Origin: Verrucomicrobiota bacterium
GTDB taxonomy: Bacteria > Verrucomicrobiota > Verrucomicrobiia > Palsa-1439
DNA: 58,442 bases
Direction: 5' to 3'
Assembly (NCBI GenBank): GCA_003164675.1
Contig: PLTX01000013.1
Coordinates: forward strand, 1 to 58,442
The position numbers and the translations under genes are program-made. Under the pieces are notes generated by a model. The model had not been told where the DNA came from, made no database searches, and saw only the letters and a list, made by a program, of their open reading frames with translations. This document shows, piece by piece, positions 49,974 through 58,440 of this stretch (position 1 is its first letter; each line of letters opens with the position of its first letter).

Positions 49974-50867
49974 TCATGAAGCGCCGTGCTGCATTCGGGC
50001 GGCGCGCACCGTGTTGTGCATGAGCATGGCGATGGTCATTGGGCCGACACCCCCGGGCACCGGAGTAATGAGTAATGCCCTTTGGGAGACCGCGTCAAAA
50101 TCCACGTCTCCGACAATCCGATACCCCTTGTCTGAAGTCTTGTCCTCAAGGCGATTGACCCCCACATCGATCACGACGGCGCCGTCGCGTACCATGTCGG
50201 CCTTTACGAACCCGGGCACACCAATCGCCGCAATCAGAACATCGGCCGATCGACAGATCTCCGCGAGATTCCTACTCCGCGAATGGCAGACGGTAACCGT
50301 TGCATTCGCGTGCGCCGCCTTCTGCGAGAGAATCAAGGAGAGGGGGCGACCGACGATCCGGCTTCGACCCAGTACCACCACGTGGGCTCCGTCGATCCTG
50401 ACGCCACTGCGGATAAGAAGTTCATGGACCCCGGCCGGGGTGCACGGAACGAAACCGGTTGGATCTCCATTGGCAAGCTTGCCAACGTTCAATGGATGAA
50501 AGCCATCGACATCCTTGGCCGGACTGACGGCTGCGAAAACCTTCTCCTCCGAAATCTGCGGTGGTAGCGGCGATTGGACCAAAATGCCATGAATCTCCTG
50601 CTTGAGATTGAGGTTGTTAATGTTGGCCAGCAGTTCGCTCTCCCGGGTGGTCGCGGGAAGACTGACGCGCTCCGAATGCATCCCGAGTCGGGCGCACACC
50701 TTGTCTTTCATCGAAACGTACGTGACGCTGGCGGGATTCTCACCGACCAGAACCACCGCCAGACCAGGAGTGACACCACACTGGTTCTTCAGCCGCGCGA
50801 TCTCGACGATGGTTTCGGCGTTGATCTGCTCCGCGATGGCCTTGCCGTCAATAAGTGTCGCAGGCAT
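49974..50867 (-). CDS. folD: Methylenetetrahydrofolate dehydrogenase/cyclohydrolase
   Basis: A 297-residue bifunctional folate enzyme, NADP-dependent dehydrogenase plus cyclohydrolase. It starts at the ATG at 50865-50867 (MPATLIDGKAIAEQINAETI). The catalytic Y-x-x-x-K is in PASVTYVSMKDKVCARLG, followed by GILVQSPLPPQIS, SPAKDVDGFHPLNVGKLANG, the NADP motif GRSRIVGRPLSLIL and the closing TPVPGGVGPMTIAMLMHNTV. Length and all motifs are normal. Only ten bases separate it from the upstream SH3-domain gene. The frame remains open upstream of the chosen ATG, but that portion overlaps the SH3 gene and is not conserved. Confidence 0.96.
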   Translation of the reverse strand: MPATLIDGKAIAEQINAETIVEIARLKNQCGVTPGLAVVLVGENPASVTYVSMKDKVCARLGMHSERVSLPATTRESELLANINNLNLKQEIHGILVQSPLPPQISEEKVFAAVSPAKDVDGFHPLNVGKLANGDPTGFVPCTPAGVHELLIRSGVRIDGAHVVVLGRSRIVGRPLSLILSQKAAHANATVTVCHSRSRNLAEICRSADVLIAAIGVPGFVKADMVRDGAVVIDVGVNRLEDKTSDKGYRIVGDVDFDAVSQRALLITPVPGGVGPMTIAMLMHNTVRAARMQHGAS

Positions 50868-50877
50868 CGCGCCACGA

Positions 50878-51786
50878 CTACCAAACCATGTCGACGCGTT
50901 CGACGGTGATGACAGGATACCGGTCGCCTTTGTGCCAGCGCTGGGTCCCAACGATGCGAATATGCTTGCCAACGTACTTCTTTAGATTCAAACCGGGAGC
51001 TTCCAGATACGCCACGCGAAAACTAAGCCGATCCGCCTCCGGAGTTCGCAACTCGAAGGATGCGGGCGCGTTCGACTCGGTCACGGAACCCAGATACCCG
51101 TCTTTGACCGCATAGGTCACCAGTACATCCGGGTCCGTGTTGACAACGCTTACCGAGGGCCCGACCGGGGCTGCAACGGGCGGCGTCAAAATCTCACCGG
51201 AGTTCGCCGACGGGACCGGTTCGGGCGAGGCGATCGGAGCCGGGGCCACTTGCACGTCCACCAACTCAGCAGCGATCCAGCCACTGCAGTCCGCTGTCGG
51301 CTTGATCTGCGCCCAGTCGCCCTTCCTCTGGACGATCTCCACCTTCGCGCCCTTCGCCAACTTGCCGACATCCCGGTAACTCGACCCGGGACCGCAACGC
51401 ACGTTCAGATTGTCGACATCCGCAGTGCCGTCCACCACATGCCTGGCGCTGACGTAACACCTGGCTGTTTCCGGCAACGTGATTCGCAACCACTCCATCG
51501 ATTTCTCATGCTCGGTCACCGTCTTGCGTTCGAGCACGTCCACAGCTTCGCTCTTGTGAAGTTGGGTGATGACCTCGGAATGCAATGTGGGGCGGGACCG
51601 CACATTGCTGTGTTCGCCCCTTACCGTGCCCCGGGTCGCCGCGCCCGCAGGTGCGGCTTGCGCCACCACGACTGCTCCAGAATCGGCACGGCTGAGTGCT
51701 GCGCTGGATAGCGCGGCGCATGCAACCGCAATGCTAACAGCGAAAAGCCGCCGGTGAGAATTGCATAAGTTTGTATATTTCCTCAT
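50878..51786 (-). CDS. Secreted protein with tandem bacterial SH3 domains
   Basis: A 302-residue protein with a signal peptide (about 1-35, basic MRKYTNLCNSHRRLF then a hydrophobic core, cleavage near SRADS). Two bacterial SH3 (SH3b) domains follow: one around 50-115 (VRSRPTLHSEVITQLHKSEA ... WLRITLP) and one around 117-180 (LNVRCGPGSSYRDVGKLAKG ... WAQIKP). A proline-rich linker and a C-terminal beta domain of about 100 residues (VLVTYAVKDGYLGSVTESNA onward) complete it. SH3b domains usually bind peptidoglycan. Its start overlaps the end of the pseudouridine synthase gene by 53 bases, which supports co-translation. Confidence 0.82.
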   Translation of the reverse strand: MRKYTNLCNSHRRLFAVSIAVACAALSSAALSRADSGAVVVAQAAPAGAATRGTVRGEHSNVRSRPTLHSEVITQLHKSEAVDVLERKTVTEHEKSMEWLRITLPETARCYVSARHVVDGTADVDNLNVRCGPGSSYRDVGKLAKGAKVEIVQRKGDWAQIKPTADCSGWIAAELVDVQVAPAPIASPEPVPSANSGEILTPPVAAPVGPSVSVVNTDPDVLVTYAVKDGYLGSVTESNAPASFELRTPEADRLSFRVAYLEAPGLNLKKYVGKHIRIVGTQRWHKGDRYPVITVERVDMVW

Positions 51787-52465
51787 GAGTCAAATGCCTC
51801 CATTGTGCTGTTGCCAAGTTCCCCAATTCGACCGGGCCAACCGCAAGCCGCACGAGCCGCTTTACGGGATGGCCAACGGCTACCATCATCCGGCGAATTT
51901 GTCGCTTCTTTCCCTCGCTGAGAACCAGCCGCAGTTCGGTGGTGTTCTTCTGCGAGCGCACCTGGAAAATCTTGTCAGCGTGCAACATCTCGCCGTCGCT
52001 ACCAATCCCCTTCAGCAGGCGCGTGATCTCAGCACTGGTTAATTCGCCCTCGACCTCCACCAGATAGGTCTTGCTCATTTTGTAACGCGGGTGGGTCAGC
52101 CGCAAGCTAAAAGTGCCGTCATTTGTCAGAAACAACAGGCCCTCCGTGTCCTTGTCCAACCGTCCGACAGTGTAGACCCGGGGCAGCGAGCGCGGGAGCA
52201 AATCGACGGCGCGTTGGCGGCGGTGTGTGTCGTGGTTGGTGCACAGGAACCCGGCGGGCTTGTTGAGCGCGATGTACACTTTTTGCTCGATGACGACCGG
52301 CTTGCCGTCAACGGCCACGGCGTCGCGTTCCGCATCGACTTTCGTCCCGAGTAATCGAACCGGCTGACCGTTGACCGAAACCCGGCCATCCTCGATGAGT
52401 TGCTCGCAACGACGTCGGGAAGCTATGCCCGCTTCCGCAAGATACTTTTGCAGGCGGACGAGCAC
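51734..52465 (-). CDS. RsuA/RluB-family rRNA pseudouridine synthase
   Basis: A 243-residue pseudouridine synthase. The N-terminal S4 RNA-binding domain (VRLQKYLAEAGIASRRRCEQ) is followed by the catalytic domain with VYTVGRLDKDTEGLLFLTND, where the Asp is the nucleophile, and KTYLVEVEG and KKRQIRRMMVAVGHPVKRLV. This order is typical of RluB/RsuA enzymes, which modify one base in the large or small ribosomal RNA. I begin at the GTG at 52463-52465; the longer frame has extra residues with no homology and overlaps the small basic protein gene. It belongs to the minus-strand operon between that gene and the SH3 protein. Confidence 0.9.
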   Translation of the reverse strand: MLVRLQKYLAEAGIASRRRCEQLIEDGRVSVNGQPVRLLGTKVDAERDAVAVDGKPVVIEQKVYIALNKPAGFLCTNHDTHRRQRAVDLLPRSLPRVYTVGRLDKDTEGLLFLTNDGTFSLRLTHPRYKMSKTYLVEVEGELTSAEITRLLKGIGSDGEMLHADKIFQVRSQKNTTELRLVLSEGKKRQIRRMMVAVGHPVKRLVRLAVGPVELGNLATAQWRHLTHEEIYKLMQFSPAAFRC

Positions 52466-52478
52466 GGCGGTCGGGTGA

Positions 52479-52631
52479 CTACTCCGGTTTCGTCTTCGGC
52501 AGGCCAAAGACTCGCTGGCCATCTTTCCAGCGCCCCTGCTTCTTGAGCACCTCGACACGCTCGAACCGCTTCAGGACATTGCGGCGCGCCTGGATCTTGC
52601 TGGCTCCCTTGAGACTTCGATGTTGTGACAT
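52479..52631 (-). CDS. Small basic protein of the Verrucomicrobia/Chlamydiae family
   Basis: A 50-residue basic protein, MSQHRSLKGASKIQARRNVL followed by KRFERVEVLKKQGRWKDGQR and VFGLPKTKPE. The ribosome site AGGAAG lies five to six bases before the ATG. I recognise it as the small basic protein conserved in Verrucomicrobia, Chlamydiae and Lentisphaerae (TIGR04137 from memory), whose function is unknown but whose strong charge and gene position near translation genes suggest ribosome or RNA association. It sits 13 bases upstream of the pseudouridine synthase start in the same operon. It is the main evidence for the taxonomic placement of this window. Confidence 0.9.
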   Translation of the reverse strand: MSQHRSLKGASKIQARRNVLKRFERVEVLKKQGRWKDGQRVFGLPKTKPE

Positions 52632-52645
52632 GGTGACTTCCTGAG

Positions 52646-53641
52646 TTAACGCTTGAGTGTCAATTTTAATGCTTCAATCTTCGCGGCGACCTCGTCGCGG
52701 TACTGGGGGGTTTTACCAGATTCCAGGTACTTTTCAAACTGTTTTATCGCCTCGGAAGGATTAGTGTCCTCATAGAGCAGACCGAGTTTGTAGTAGACCA
52801 AGGCATAGTCGGGACGCAGTTCCAGCGCCTTGCGGTACGAGCCCAGGGCTTTATCACGGTTTTTCATCTGGGCATACGCATCTCCGAGACCGCTGTACGC
52901 CAAGGCGTATTTCGGATCCTTTTCGATGGCCTTTTGGTAGCATTCAATCGACAGGTCGGGCCGCTTTTCAAAAAGATAGATGTCCCCCATGGCGTTGTTG
53001 AAATAGGGGACGCTCGGGTCAATATCGATTGCCTTCTGCATGGCGACCTTGGCCTCCTTGTCACGCAACTCTTGAAGATACAAGATGCCGAGGCTGTAGT
53101 ACGCATCGCCATTCTGCCGACCCGCCTGTTCTTCGAGCTTCACGAATGCGGTGAGATGCATCTCCGCCCCCTTCAGGTCGCCCTGCTCCTTCAACAATAC
53201 GCCGAGATTGTGGTGCGCACGCCCAAATTTCGGGTCGACCTCCAATGCTTTCTCGTAGGCGTGGCGCGCCTCGTCCTTGCTGCCGACATCGTCGTACAAC
53301 AGTCCCAACTGCGTCCAAACGTCCGGATCATTTCCCCTGATATTGAGATACCGCTTGTAATCATCAATGGCTTCCCCCTTCTGGCCGAGGCGCTCGCAGG
53401 TAATGGCCAGATTGTAGAGCGCATCGATGTGCTTCGGGTAAATCTTCAGCGCCTTTTCGTATTCCTGCTTGGCGCGCCCCAGCGAACCGCCTTCGACGAA
53501 CTTGTTGCCCCGCTCAAAAAACTTGTTGGCTTCGCCCACGACGCCTTTGTCCTGCGTGGAAGCGTTCTCGGACCGCGCCCCGGTCACCGGCAATGTCGCG
53601 ACGAGCATCGCGACCACGAATGCTTCAATTGCCCGCTTCAT
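52646..53641 (-). CDS. Exported TPR-repeat protein
   Basis: A 331-residue periplasmic or outer-membrane-associated protein. A signal peptide (1-24, cleavage near GARSEN) precedes about eight tetratricopeptide repeats covering residues 35-315, each with the W/L-G-Y-A-F-A-P pattern, for example AKQEYEKALKIYPKHIDALY and ALGSYRKALELRPDYALVYY. No enzymatic domain is present. TPR arrays act as scaffolds for protein complexes. Its start overlaps the end of the CutA-thioredoxin-TPR gene by 17 bases, and the small basic protein follows after 14 bases. The binding partner is not known. Confidence 0.85.
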   Translation of the reverse strand: MKRAIEAFVVAMLVATLPVTGARSENASTQDKGVVGEANKFFERGNKFVEGGSLGRAKQEYEKALKIYPKHIDALYNLAITCERLGQKGEAIDDYKRYLNIRGNDPDVWTQLGLLYDDVGSKDEARHAYEKALEVDPKFGRAHHNLGVLLKEQGDLKGAEMHLTAFVKLEEQAGRQNGDAYYSLGILYLQELRDKEAKVAMQKAIDIDPSVPYFNNAMGDIYLFEKRPDLSIECYQKAIEKDPKYALAYSGLGDAYAQMKNRDKALGSYRKALELRPDYALVYYKLGLLYEDTNPSEAIKQFEKYLESGKTPQYRDEVAAKIEALKLTLKR

Positions 53642-55154
53642 CTTTCCCCTCTTTCTTCTTGAGCTTGTCCAAGGCCGCCTGGGCGCTCTTGGCGGTTGAA
53701 CTATTCGGAAATTCGCTCACTAATTGTTCCAGCCGGGCACGCCCCTTGTCCTTCTGTCCGACCGCCAACTGGCTCAGCCCAAGGCAATACAGGGCCTTGT
53801 CCTTGTCCTTGTAATCCGGCCAACGCTCCAGCAACTTCTCGAAGCTGTACGCCGCCTGCCCATATTCGCCACGCTTGCCGAGGGCGAAACCCAGCGCGAA
53901 TATCGCCTTGTCCGTGTAGCCGTATTGGTTCTCCTCGTCGTGCTCGATCACGTTGCGCAGGTGCGGCTCTGCCATATCCTCGTTCCCTTCTTCCAAATAT
54001 GTCTCGGCCACCTTCCAATTCGCTTGCACATCGGCGGGATTCTGTATCGCCAGCCGACGGGCCTCGCGAAAGGTCAACTTGCTGCGCTTGGCCTCGCTCA
54101 GTTTCGACAGCAACTGGTCCTTGTCCACCAACCCGGCCACCCGTGACATCTCGTTGCCCTGCCCGTCCAGGAAAAGAATCGTCGGCGCGCCGCGCACATC
54201 CAGTTTGCGCGTTTCGTCCGCGTCCTTGCCGGCATCGATGCGCACGCACACAAATTCCTCTGCCGCAGCCATGACCGATTTGTCTGCCAGCACACCCTCC
54301 TCGAGTTTACGGCAGTAATCGGAATCGCGGAGAAACACGTAAGCGAGGATCGGGTTCTTCAACTGCCGCGCCTTCTCCTTCGCATCCGACAACGACCGCA
54401 CCCAGTGGATGCCCGAGTGCAACTTCGACAACGCCCCGGTCGCCGCCTCGCGCACCGAGTCCGCCGAATCAGACTTCTCGACCTCCTCCAGCCACGGAAC
54501 CGCCTCGGCGCGTCCGCTATTCTGCAGCGCCAGCACCGCCGACCATCGCACCACCTGGTTTTCATCCTTCAAGCAGACGCGCACACGCTGCAAATCCTCG
54601 TCGGCATCACTCACTTGCAACAGCCCCACGACCGCAACCTGTCGCTGTTCAGCGCTCGAAGATGTTAGCAGCTCGCGAAATTGTTTCTCGACGCGCGGCC
54701 CGCCAACGTGCGCCAGGGCGTCCGCCGCCTCGGCCCGGTCTTCGTCGTTCGTGCTGCCGAGTTGCTTGATCAGGTCATCGACTTGGTCGGCGCGGGCCAG
54801 GCCGATGGACGCCAACAACAGACATGCGGCGGCGATTTTCGCAATGGAAGAACGCAGCCACCCCAGATACCGCCGCTCGCCTGCGAGAACCGGCAGGAAT
54901 ATGATTTCCGGCACCTCATAGCTGTGCATGGCTTTGACGGTGCTTGTAATGGCCCCCGTTCGTTCGCGAGTCGTCTTGATTAGCAACAGGCATTCGCGCG
55001 CGCTCTCGAGTTTGCCCCGCCACCAATAATGCGATTCCAGTCCGTTCACAATGTTCACACACGCCGCCAGTTTTTTCATCAGGACAACCTTGGCGACTTT
55101 TTGCGCCTCCGTGCGCGACGAACACGTTACCAGCCCCACCACGGCATTTGTCAT
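53625..55154 (-). CDS. CutA-like domain fused to an exported-type HEAT/thioredoxin/TPR protein
   Basis: A 509-residue protein with an odd join. Residues 1-105 are a CutA1 divalent-ion-tolerance domain (VVGLVTCSSRTEAQKVAKVV, KKLAACVNIVNGLESHYWWR, KTTRERTGAITSTVKAMHSY, EVPEIIFLPV). Directly after its final helix (YLGWLRSSIA) comes KIAAACLLLASIGLARADQ, which has all features of a signal peptide. Then follow HEAT-like repeats (about 130-250), a thioredoxin-like domain (about 260-370, with DSDYCRKLEE in place of CxxC and APTILFLDGQG), and a TPR part to the end. One continuous frame spans the join. ATG at 55152-55154 overlaps the HAD gene stop and has AAGGGA upstream. Whether one product or two is made is open. 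Confidence 0.75.
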   Translation of the reverse strand: MTNAVVGLVTCSSRTEAQKVAKVVLMKKLAACVNIVNGLESHYWWRGKLESARECLLLIKTTRERTGAITSTVKAMHSYEVPEIIFLPVLAGERRYLGWLRSSIAKIAAACLLLASIGLARADQVDDLIKQLGSTNDEDRAEAADALAHVGGPRVEKQFRELLTSSSAEQRQVAVVGLLQVSDADEDLQRVRVCLKDENQVVRWSAVLALQNSGRAEAVPWLEEVEKSDSADSVREAATGALSKLHSGIHWVRSLSDAKEKARQLKNPILAYVFLRDSDYCRKLEEGVLADKSVMAAAEEFVCVRIDAGKDADETRKLDVRGAPTILFLDGQGNEMSRVAGLVDKDQLLSKLSEAKRSKLTFREARRLAIQNPADVQANWKVAETYLEEGNEDMAEPHLRNVIEHDEENQYGYTDKAIFALGFALGKRGEYGQAAYSFEKLLERWPDYKDKDKALYCLGLSQLAVGQKDKGRARLEQLVSEFPNSSTAKSAQAALDKLKKKEGKDEAGN

Positions 55155-55735
55155 CGGTTTTTCCCTTCGATTATCTCGATCACTTTCGTCAACTCCGTGA
55201 TGATGTGGTCCGCGTCCTTGGCCCACTCGGCGTCCTCATCCCCGTCCGACAGCAACGCGCACAGCGCGCCCGCGTTCCGGGCGCAGAGCACGTCCCACTT
55301 GTAATCGCCGACCATCAGTACTTCACCGGGCGTCACGCCCCAACGTTTGGCGATCTCCCAAATCGGCTCGGGCGCGGGCTTGTACGGCCCGTCCTCCCTT
55401 GTGACAACGATGTCGAACTTCAGGTTCAATTTCCGACACACCCCGTCCACCGACCGCCGCGTGTTGCGCGTCAACAACGCCGTCGGCATCCCCCGCCGTG
55501 CCAGTTCGTCCAACAACTCCCGCGCGCCCCGATTCAGCCTGGCTTCCGCCACACCCGCATCCTCGAATTTCGTCATAATGGCCTGCACCCGCTTGCGCTC
55601 CGGACCCGACGCCGCGGCCAGATAATCGAGCATGTCGACGTCACCAATTCCCGCCTCTTCCTTGATTTTCACAAAATCAAAGAACGGCTCCGTGATCGTC
55701 CCGTCCATGTCAAATATGACGCCCCGTATCTTCAT
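55151..55735 (-). CDS. HAD-superfamily phosphatase (phosphoglycolate-phosphatase-like)
   Basis: A 194-residue HAD hydrolase. Motif I is VIFDMDGTITEP (nucleophile and acid/base Asp), motif II LLTRNTRRS, motif III lysine in GPYKPAPEP, motif IV MVGDYKWDVLCARNAGA. A small helical cap lies between I and II, as in phosphoglycolate phosphatase and pyrophosphatase PpaX. The substrate is a small phosphate ester. I start at the ATG at 55733-55735; the upstream frame adds a basic stretch without homology. It is the first gene of the minus-strand operon and its stop overlaps the CutA-fusion start (ATGA). A GC-rich inverted repeat lies about 50-80 bases upstream. Confidence 0.9.
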   Translation of the reverse strand: MKIRGVIFDMDGTITEPFFDFVKIKEEAGIGDVDMLDYLAAASGPERKRVQAIMTKFEDAGVAEARLNRGARELLDELARRGMPTALLTRNTRRSVDGVCRKLNLKFDIVVTREDGPYKPAPEPIWEIAKRWGVTPGEVLMVGDYKWDVLCARNAGALCALLSDGDEDAEWAKDADHIITELTKVIEIIEGKNR

Positions 55736-56053
55736 GGGAACGGCGATGAAAGCACATCCCCGCGAAAATGCCAATACTGTAGCTGCGGCGCGCTGTCGCC
55801 GGGCACGCCGCACCTCAACTTTCTTTGTGAGATCGAAGCCAACAGGACACACGCATTCACACGCTCTAAGTCCCTATCGGTCAAGCCGATCAATGTGTAA
55901 TTGCTGGCCCCAAACTGGCTTCGATTCGCAAAATCGAGGCCCGATCCTAGTCTCCTGCCGCGCTTCCTTACCGCGCCGTCAGGAAAAAGGACATTTGGGC
56001 CGGGCTAATGCGCGGGAGGAAGCGGCCAGCCCTTGCGGCGCAAACACGCGAGC

Positions 56054-58096
56054 TCACTGACCTGCCCGCAATCGCGTTAGCGCGTTTTTCGCCGGGGCAA
56101 AATCCGGCCGGAGCTCCAGTGCATGCTTGTACTGTTCGATGGCCTCCGTCGCGCGGCCCAACTTCTCCAAGGCAAGCCCCAGATTGAAATGCGCTTCGAC
56201 GTAATCAGGTCTGCTTCGCAGGGCTTGTTCATATTGCGCAACAGCCTCCGGCAACTTTCCCATGCGCTGGAAAGCAGCCCCCAGATTGCTGTGCGCCTCG
56301 ACATAATCGGGTTTGATTCGCAGTGCCTGCTCGTACTGTCCGACGGCCTCTTGGATCTTGCCCATTCGGAGCAAAGCATTTCCAAGGTTGACACGTGCCT
56401 CGACATAATCCGGATTGACTCGTAGCGCCCTCTCGTAGTGGTCGATAGCCTCAGCCGCTTGACCCACATTCTCCAACGCGACCCCCAGGTTGTAGTGTGC
56501 CTCCGTATGATCGGGATTGATTCGCAGCGCCAGTTCGTAATGTCCGATCGCCTCCTGCACCTTCCCCTGTTGGGCCAGGGCAACTCCTAGGTTGCAGTGT
56601 GCATCCGCGTAATCCGGCCTGCTTCGCACGGCCTGCTGATAATGCAGGATGGCCTCCTCGCGCCGGCCGTTTTGCTCCAGCACAATTCCCAAGTTGTAGT
56701 GCGCCATAGCGTCATCGGGATTAATTCGAATCGCCTCTTCGAAATGCTCCTTCGCCTCCGACAGCTTGCCCGATTGCCGCAATTCGAACCCCAGATTATT
56801 GTGAGCCACCCAAGCATTCGGGTTTTTTGCCACGGTGTCTCTCCAAAATGTTTCCTCGTTTGCGTAAACGCAGCATCGCCTCCACGTGCTCATTCCCAGC
56901 ATTATCAGTAGGACCGTCCCGATGGCGGCTCCCCAACAACGGCCCCGTTCTCCCAGGCCACGGCCAATCAATTCGACGGCGGAGATCACCAGCGCGATGG
57001 GCGCGATAATCGCATAGTACTGCCAGTGATCCGCCACCAATGAGAACCGATAAAAGGGTTGATCGAAGAAGCCCAACACCGGAAAGAGCATTACCACGAA
57101 GTATCCTAGCCCGAAGAACAATCCCCGCCCCCACGTGTTGCGTTTCCACCAGAACAAGGCGAGGCTGCCTATCAGGATCACTCCGGGCGCGTAAGAAACC
57201 AAGCGCGAAGGGTCAATCTCCCATTGGGGATAGATCACCATCAGGTTGGCCGGCAGCAGCGCCTTGTACAAGTAGAACCAGGGTACCCAGCCGGCTGCCG
57301 CGAGACGAGCCAGGAAACCGGCCGTGCGGACGACGTGCCCTTCCATCGCCCGATGATATTCAAACCAGATGTTCACCAATCCCATAATGAAGGAAAGGAC
57401 AAAGAACGGTACACTGCAGATGACGTCCCGCATCCCAACTCTACGGCGCAACCACCACAGACAACCCACCACCACCACCGGTAACATTACCACCGCCGTT
57501 TTGCTGAGCAGGGCCAATAGAAATGCCGCCAGTGTTAAACCGTACCATCGCCGACGGTTTGTTTCGTCAAATCGCAAATAGAGCAGGATGGTCATGGCCA
57601 AGAAGAACATTGAGAGCGTATTCTTCTGTTCGCTGATCCAGGCGACCGTGGCGACGTTCACCGGATGGATCGCAAACATAAGTCCTACCGCCCAGGCTCC
57701 CGGAATCTTGAGGCGACGCAGGATAATCCATACCAAGACAGCATTGGCGGCGTGTAGCAACACGTTGACCACGTGATAGCCCATCGGGTTGCTACCCCAC
57801 AAGTGCCACTCCAACCACAACAAACTCCAGGACAGCGGATAGTATTCCGTCGCTTCGGTTGTAAACCAGAACCGATGCAGACCGTCGCTGGCGTGGACGA
57901 GCCGGTTGGTTCTGATAAGCTCCACATCATCGAAGACAAAACCGGCGTGCAACGCCGGAAAATACGCCACGAACGTGACGATTACCAAGAGCAAAGCCAT
58001 GCGCCAGGGCCTGTACGCCAAGCGAGTCTTCGTTGATGGAGACGACCCGCCTATCCGCTGACCCCGAGGCCTGTTGATGGGCGTTGATTCTGGCAT
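56054..58096 (-). CDS. TMTC-like GT-C membrane protein with C-terminal TPR array
   Basis: A 680-residue protein. Residues 30-420 carry about ten transmembrane helices with a GT-C-like first loop FVFDDVELIRTNRLVHASDG (acidic pair after the first helix) and FTTEATEYYPLSWSLLWLEW. Residues 440-680 hold seven tetratricopeptide repeats of 34 residues with near-identical spacing, e.g. EAIGHYELALRINPDHTEAH and EAVGQYEQALRIKPDYVEAH. This is the layout of TMTC-type O-mannosyltransferases and their many bacterial relatives. The DNA repeats every 102 bases from about 56130 to 56830. A promoter-like TTGTTT-17-TATTAT lies just upstream. Donor and acceptor are unknown. The gene is separated from the HAD operon by about 318 bases. 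Confidence 0.85.
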   Translation of the reverse strand: MPESTPINRPRGQRIGGSSPSTKTRLAYRPWRMALLLVIVTFVAYFPALHAGFVFDDVELIRTNRLVHASDGLHRFWFTTEATEYYPLSWSLLWLEWHLWGSNPMGYHVVNVLLHAANAVLVWIILRRLKIPGAWAVGLMFAIHPVNVATVAWISEQKNTLSMFFLAMTILLYLRFDETNRRRWYGLTLAAFLLALLSKTAVVMLPVVVVGCLWWLRRRVGMRDVICSVPFFVLSFIMGLVNIWFEYHRAMEGHVVRTAGFLARLAAAGWVPWFYLYKALLPANLMVIYPQWEIDPSRLVSYAPGVILIGSLALFWWKRNTWGRGLFFGLGYFVVMLFPVLGFFDQPFYRFSLVADHWQYYAIIAPIALVISAVELIGRGLGERGRCWGAAIGTVLLIMLGMSTWRRCCVYANEETFWRDTVAKNPNAWVAHNNLGFELRQSGKLSEAKEHFEEAIRINPDDAMAHYNLGIVLEQNGRREEAILHYQQAVRSRPDYADAHCNLGVALAQQGKVQEAIGHYELALRINPDHTEAHYNLGVALENVGQAAEAIDHYERALRVNPDYVEARVNLGNALLRMGKIQEAVGQYEQALRIKPDYVEAHSNLGAAFQRMGKLPEAVAQYEQALRSRPDYVEAHFNLGLALEKLGRATEAIEQYKHALELRPDFAPAKNALTRLRAGQ

Positions 58097-58104
58097 CTAA
58101 AATG

Positions 58105-58133
58105 ATAATACGAGGTCACTCTTGGGCAAACAA
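58105..58133 (-). promoter_or_regulatory. Promoter placed directly at the TMTC-like start codon
   Basis: On the minus strand TTGTTT (58128-58133), a 17-bp spacer and TATTAT (58105-58110) resemble a sigma-70 promoter. The ATG follows eight bases after the -10 box, and no ribosome site is visible, so the mRNA would be leaderless or have only a base or two before the start codon. Confidence 0.45.
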
Positions 58134-58191
58134 GCAGAGTTGCGGCAGTCTGGGGCTTCTGCGAATAGATGGTTTTCCTCTCCATACCCTA

Positions 58192-58440
58192 TCACTTGGA
58201 CAAGCCTAACTGGTTGGAAGGGCCTCTGAGATGTCGTAGACTCAGGTCGATGATGCCGGGCGGGGGACCGTAATCACTGGCAGGACGCTTGCCAGGATGC
58301 GTCACTATCTTCCTAATCCAGCGAATCGCCTCCCGCAGCAGTTCGTTGGCGTCGCGCAATTGCAGCTTCTCCTTAAATGCAAGCACAATTGGCGTGAATT
58401 GTCTTGGGGTCTTGGGGGGGGTGCATCTTGACACTGTCAC
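58192..58440 (-). CDS. Uncertain hypothetical protein at the window edge
   Basis: An 82-codon frame that may continue beyond the window. It reads TPIVLAFKEKLQLRDANELL followed by REAIRWIRKIVTHPG and a proline- and basic-rich end. The middle is amphipathic-helical, but the first residues come from a G-rich tract (58410-58420) and no family is recognised. It could equally be non-coding DNA upstream of the TMTC-like gene. Confidence 0.25.
   Translation of the reverse strand: MTVSRCTPPKTPRQFTPIVLAFKEKLQLRDANELLREAIRWIRKIVTHPGKRPASDYGPPPGIIDLSLRHLRGPSNQLGLSK

Noticed and set aside
56130-56830. Regular 102-base DNA periodicity resembling a repeat array
   Set aside because: It is the coding sequence of 34-residue TPR units, not a CRISPR or satellite; units diverge at third positions.
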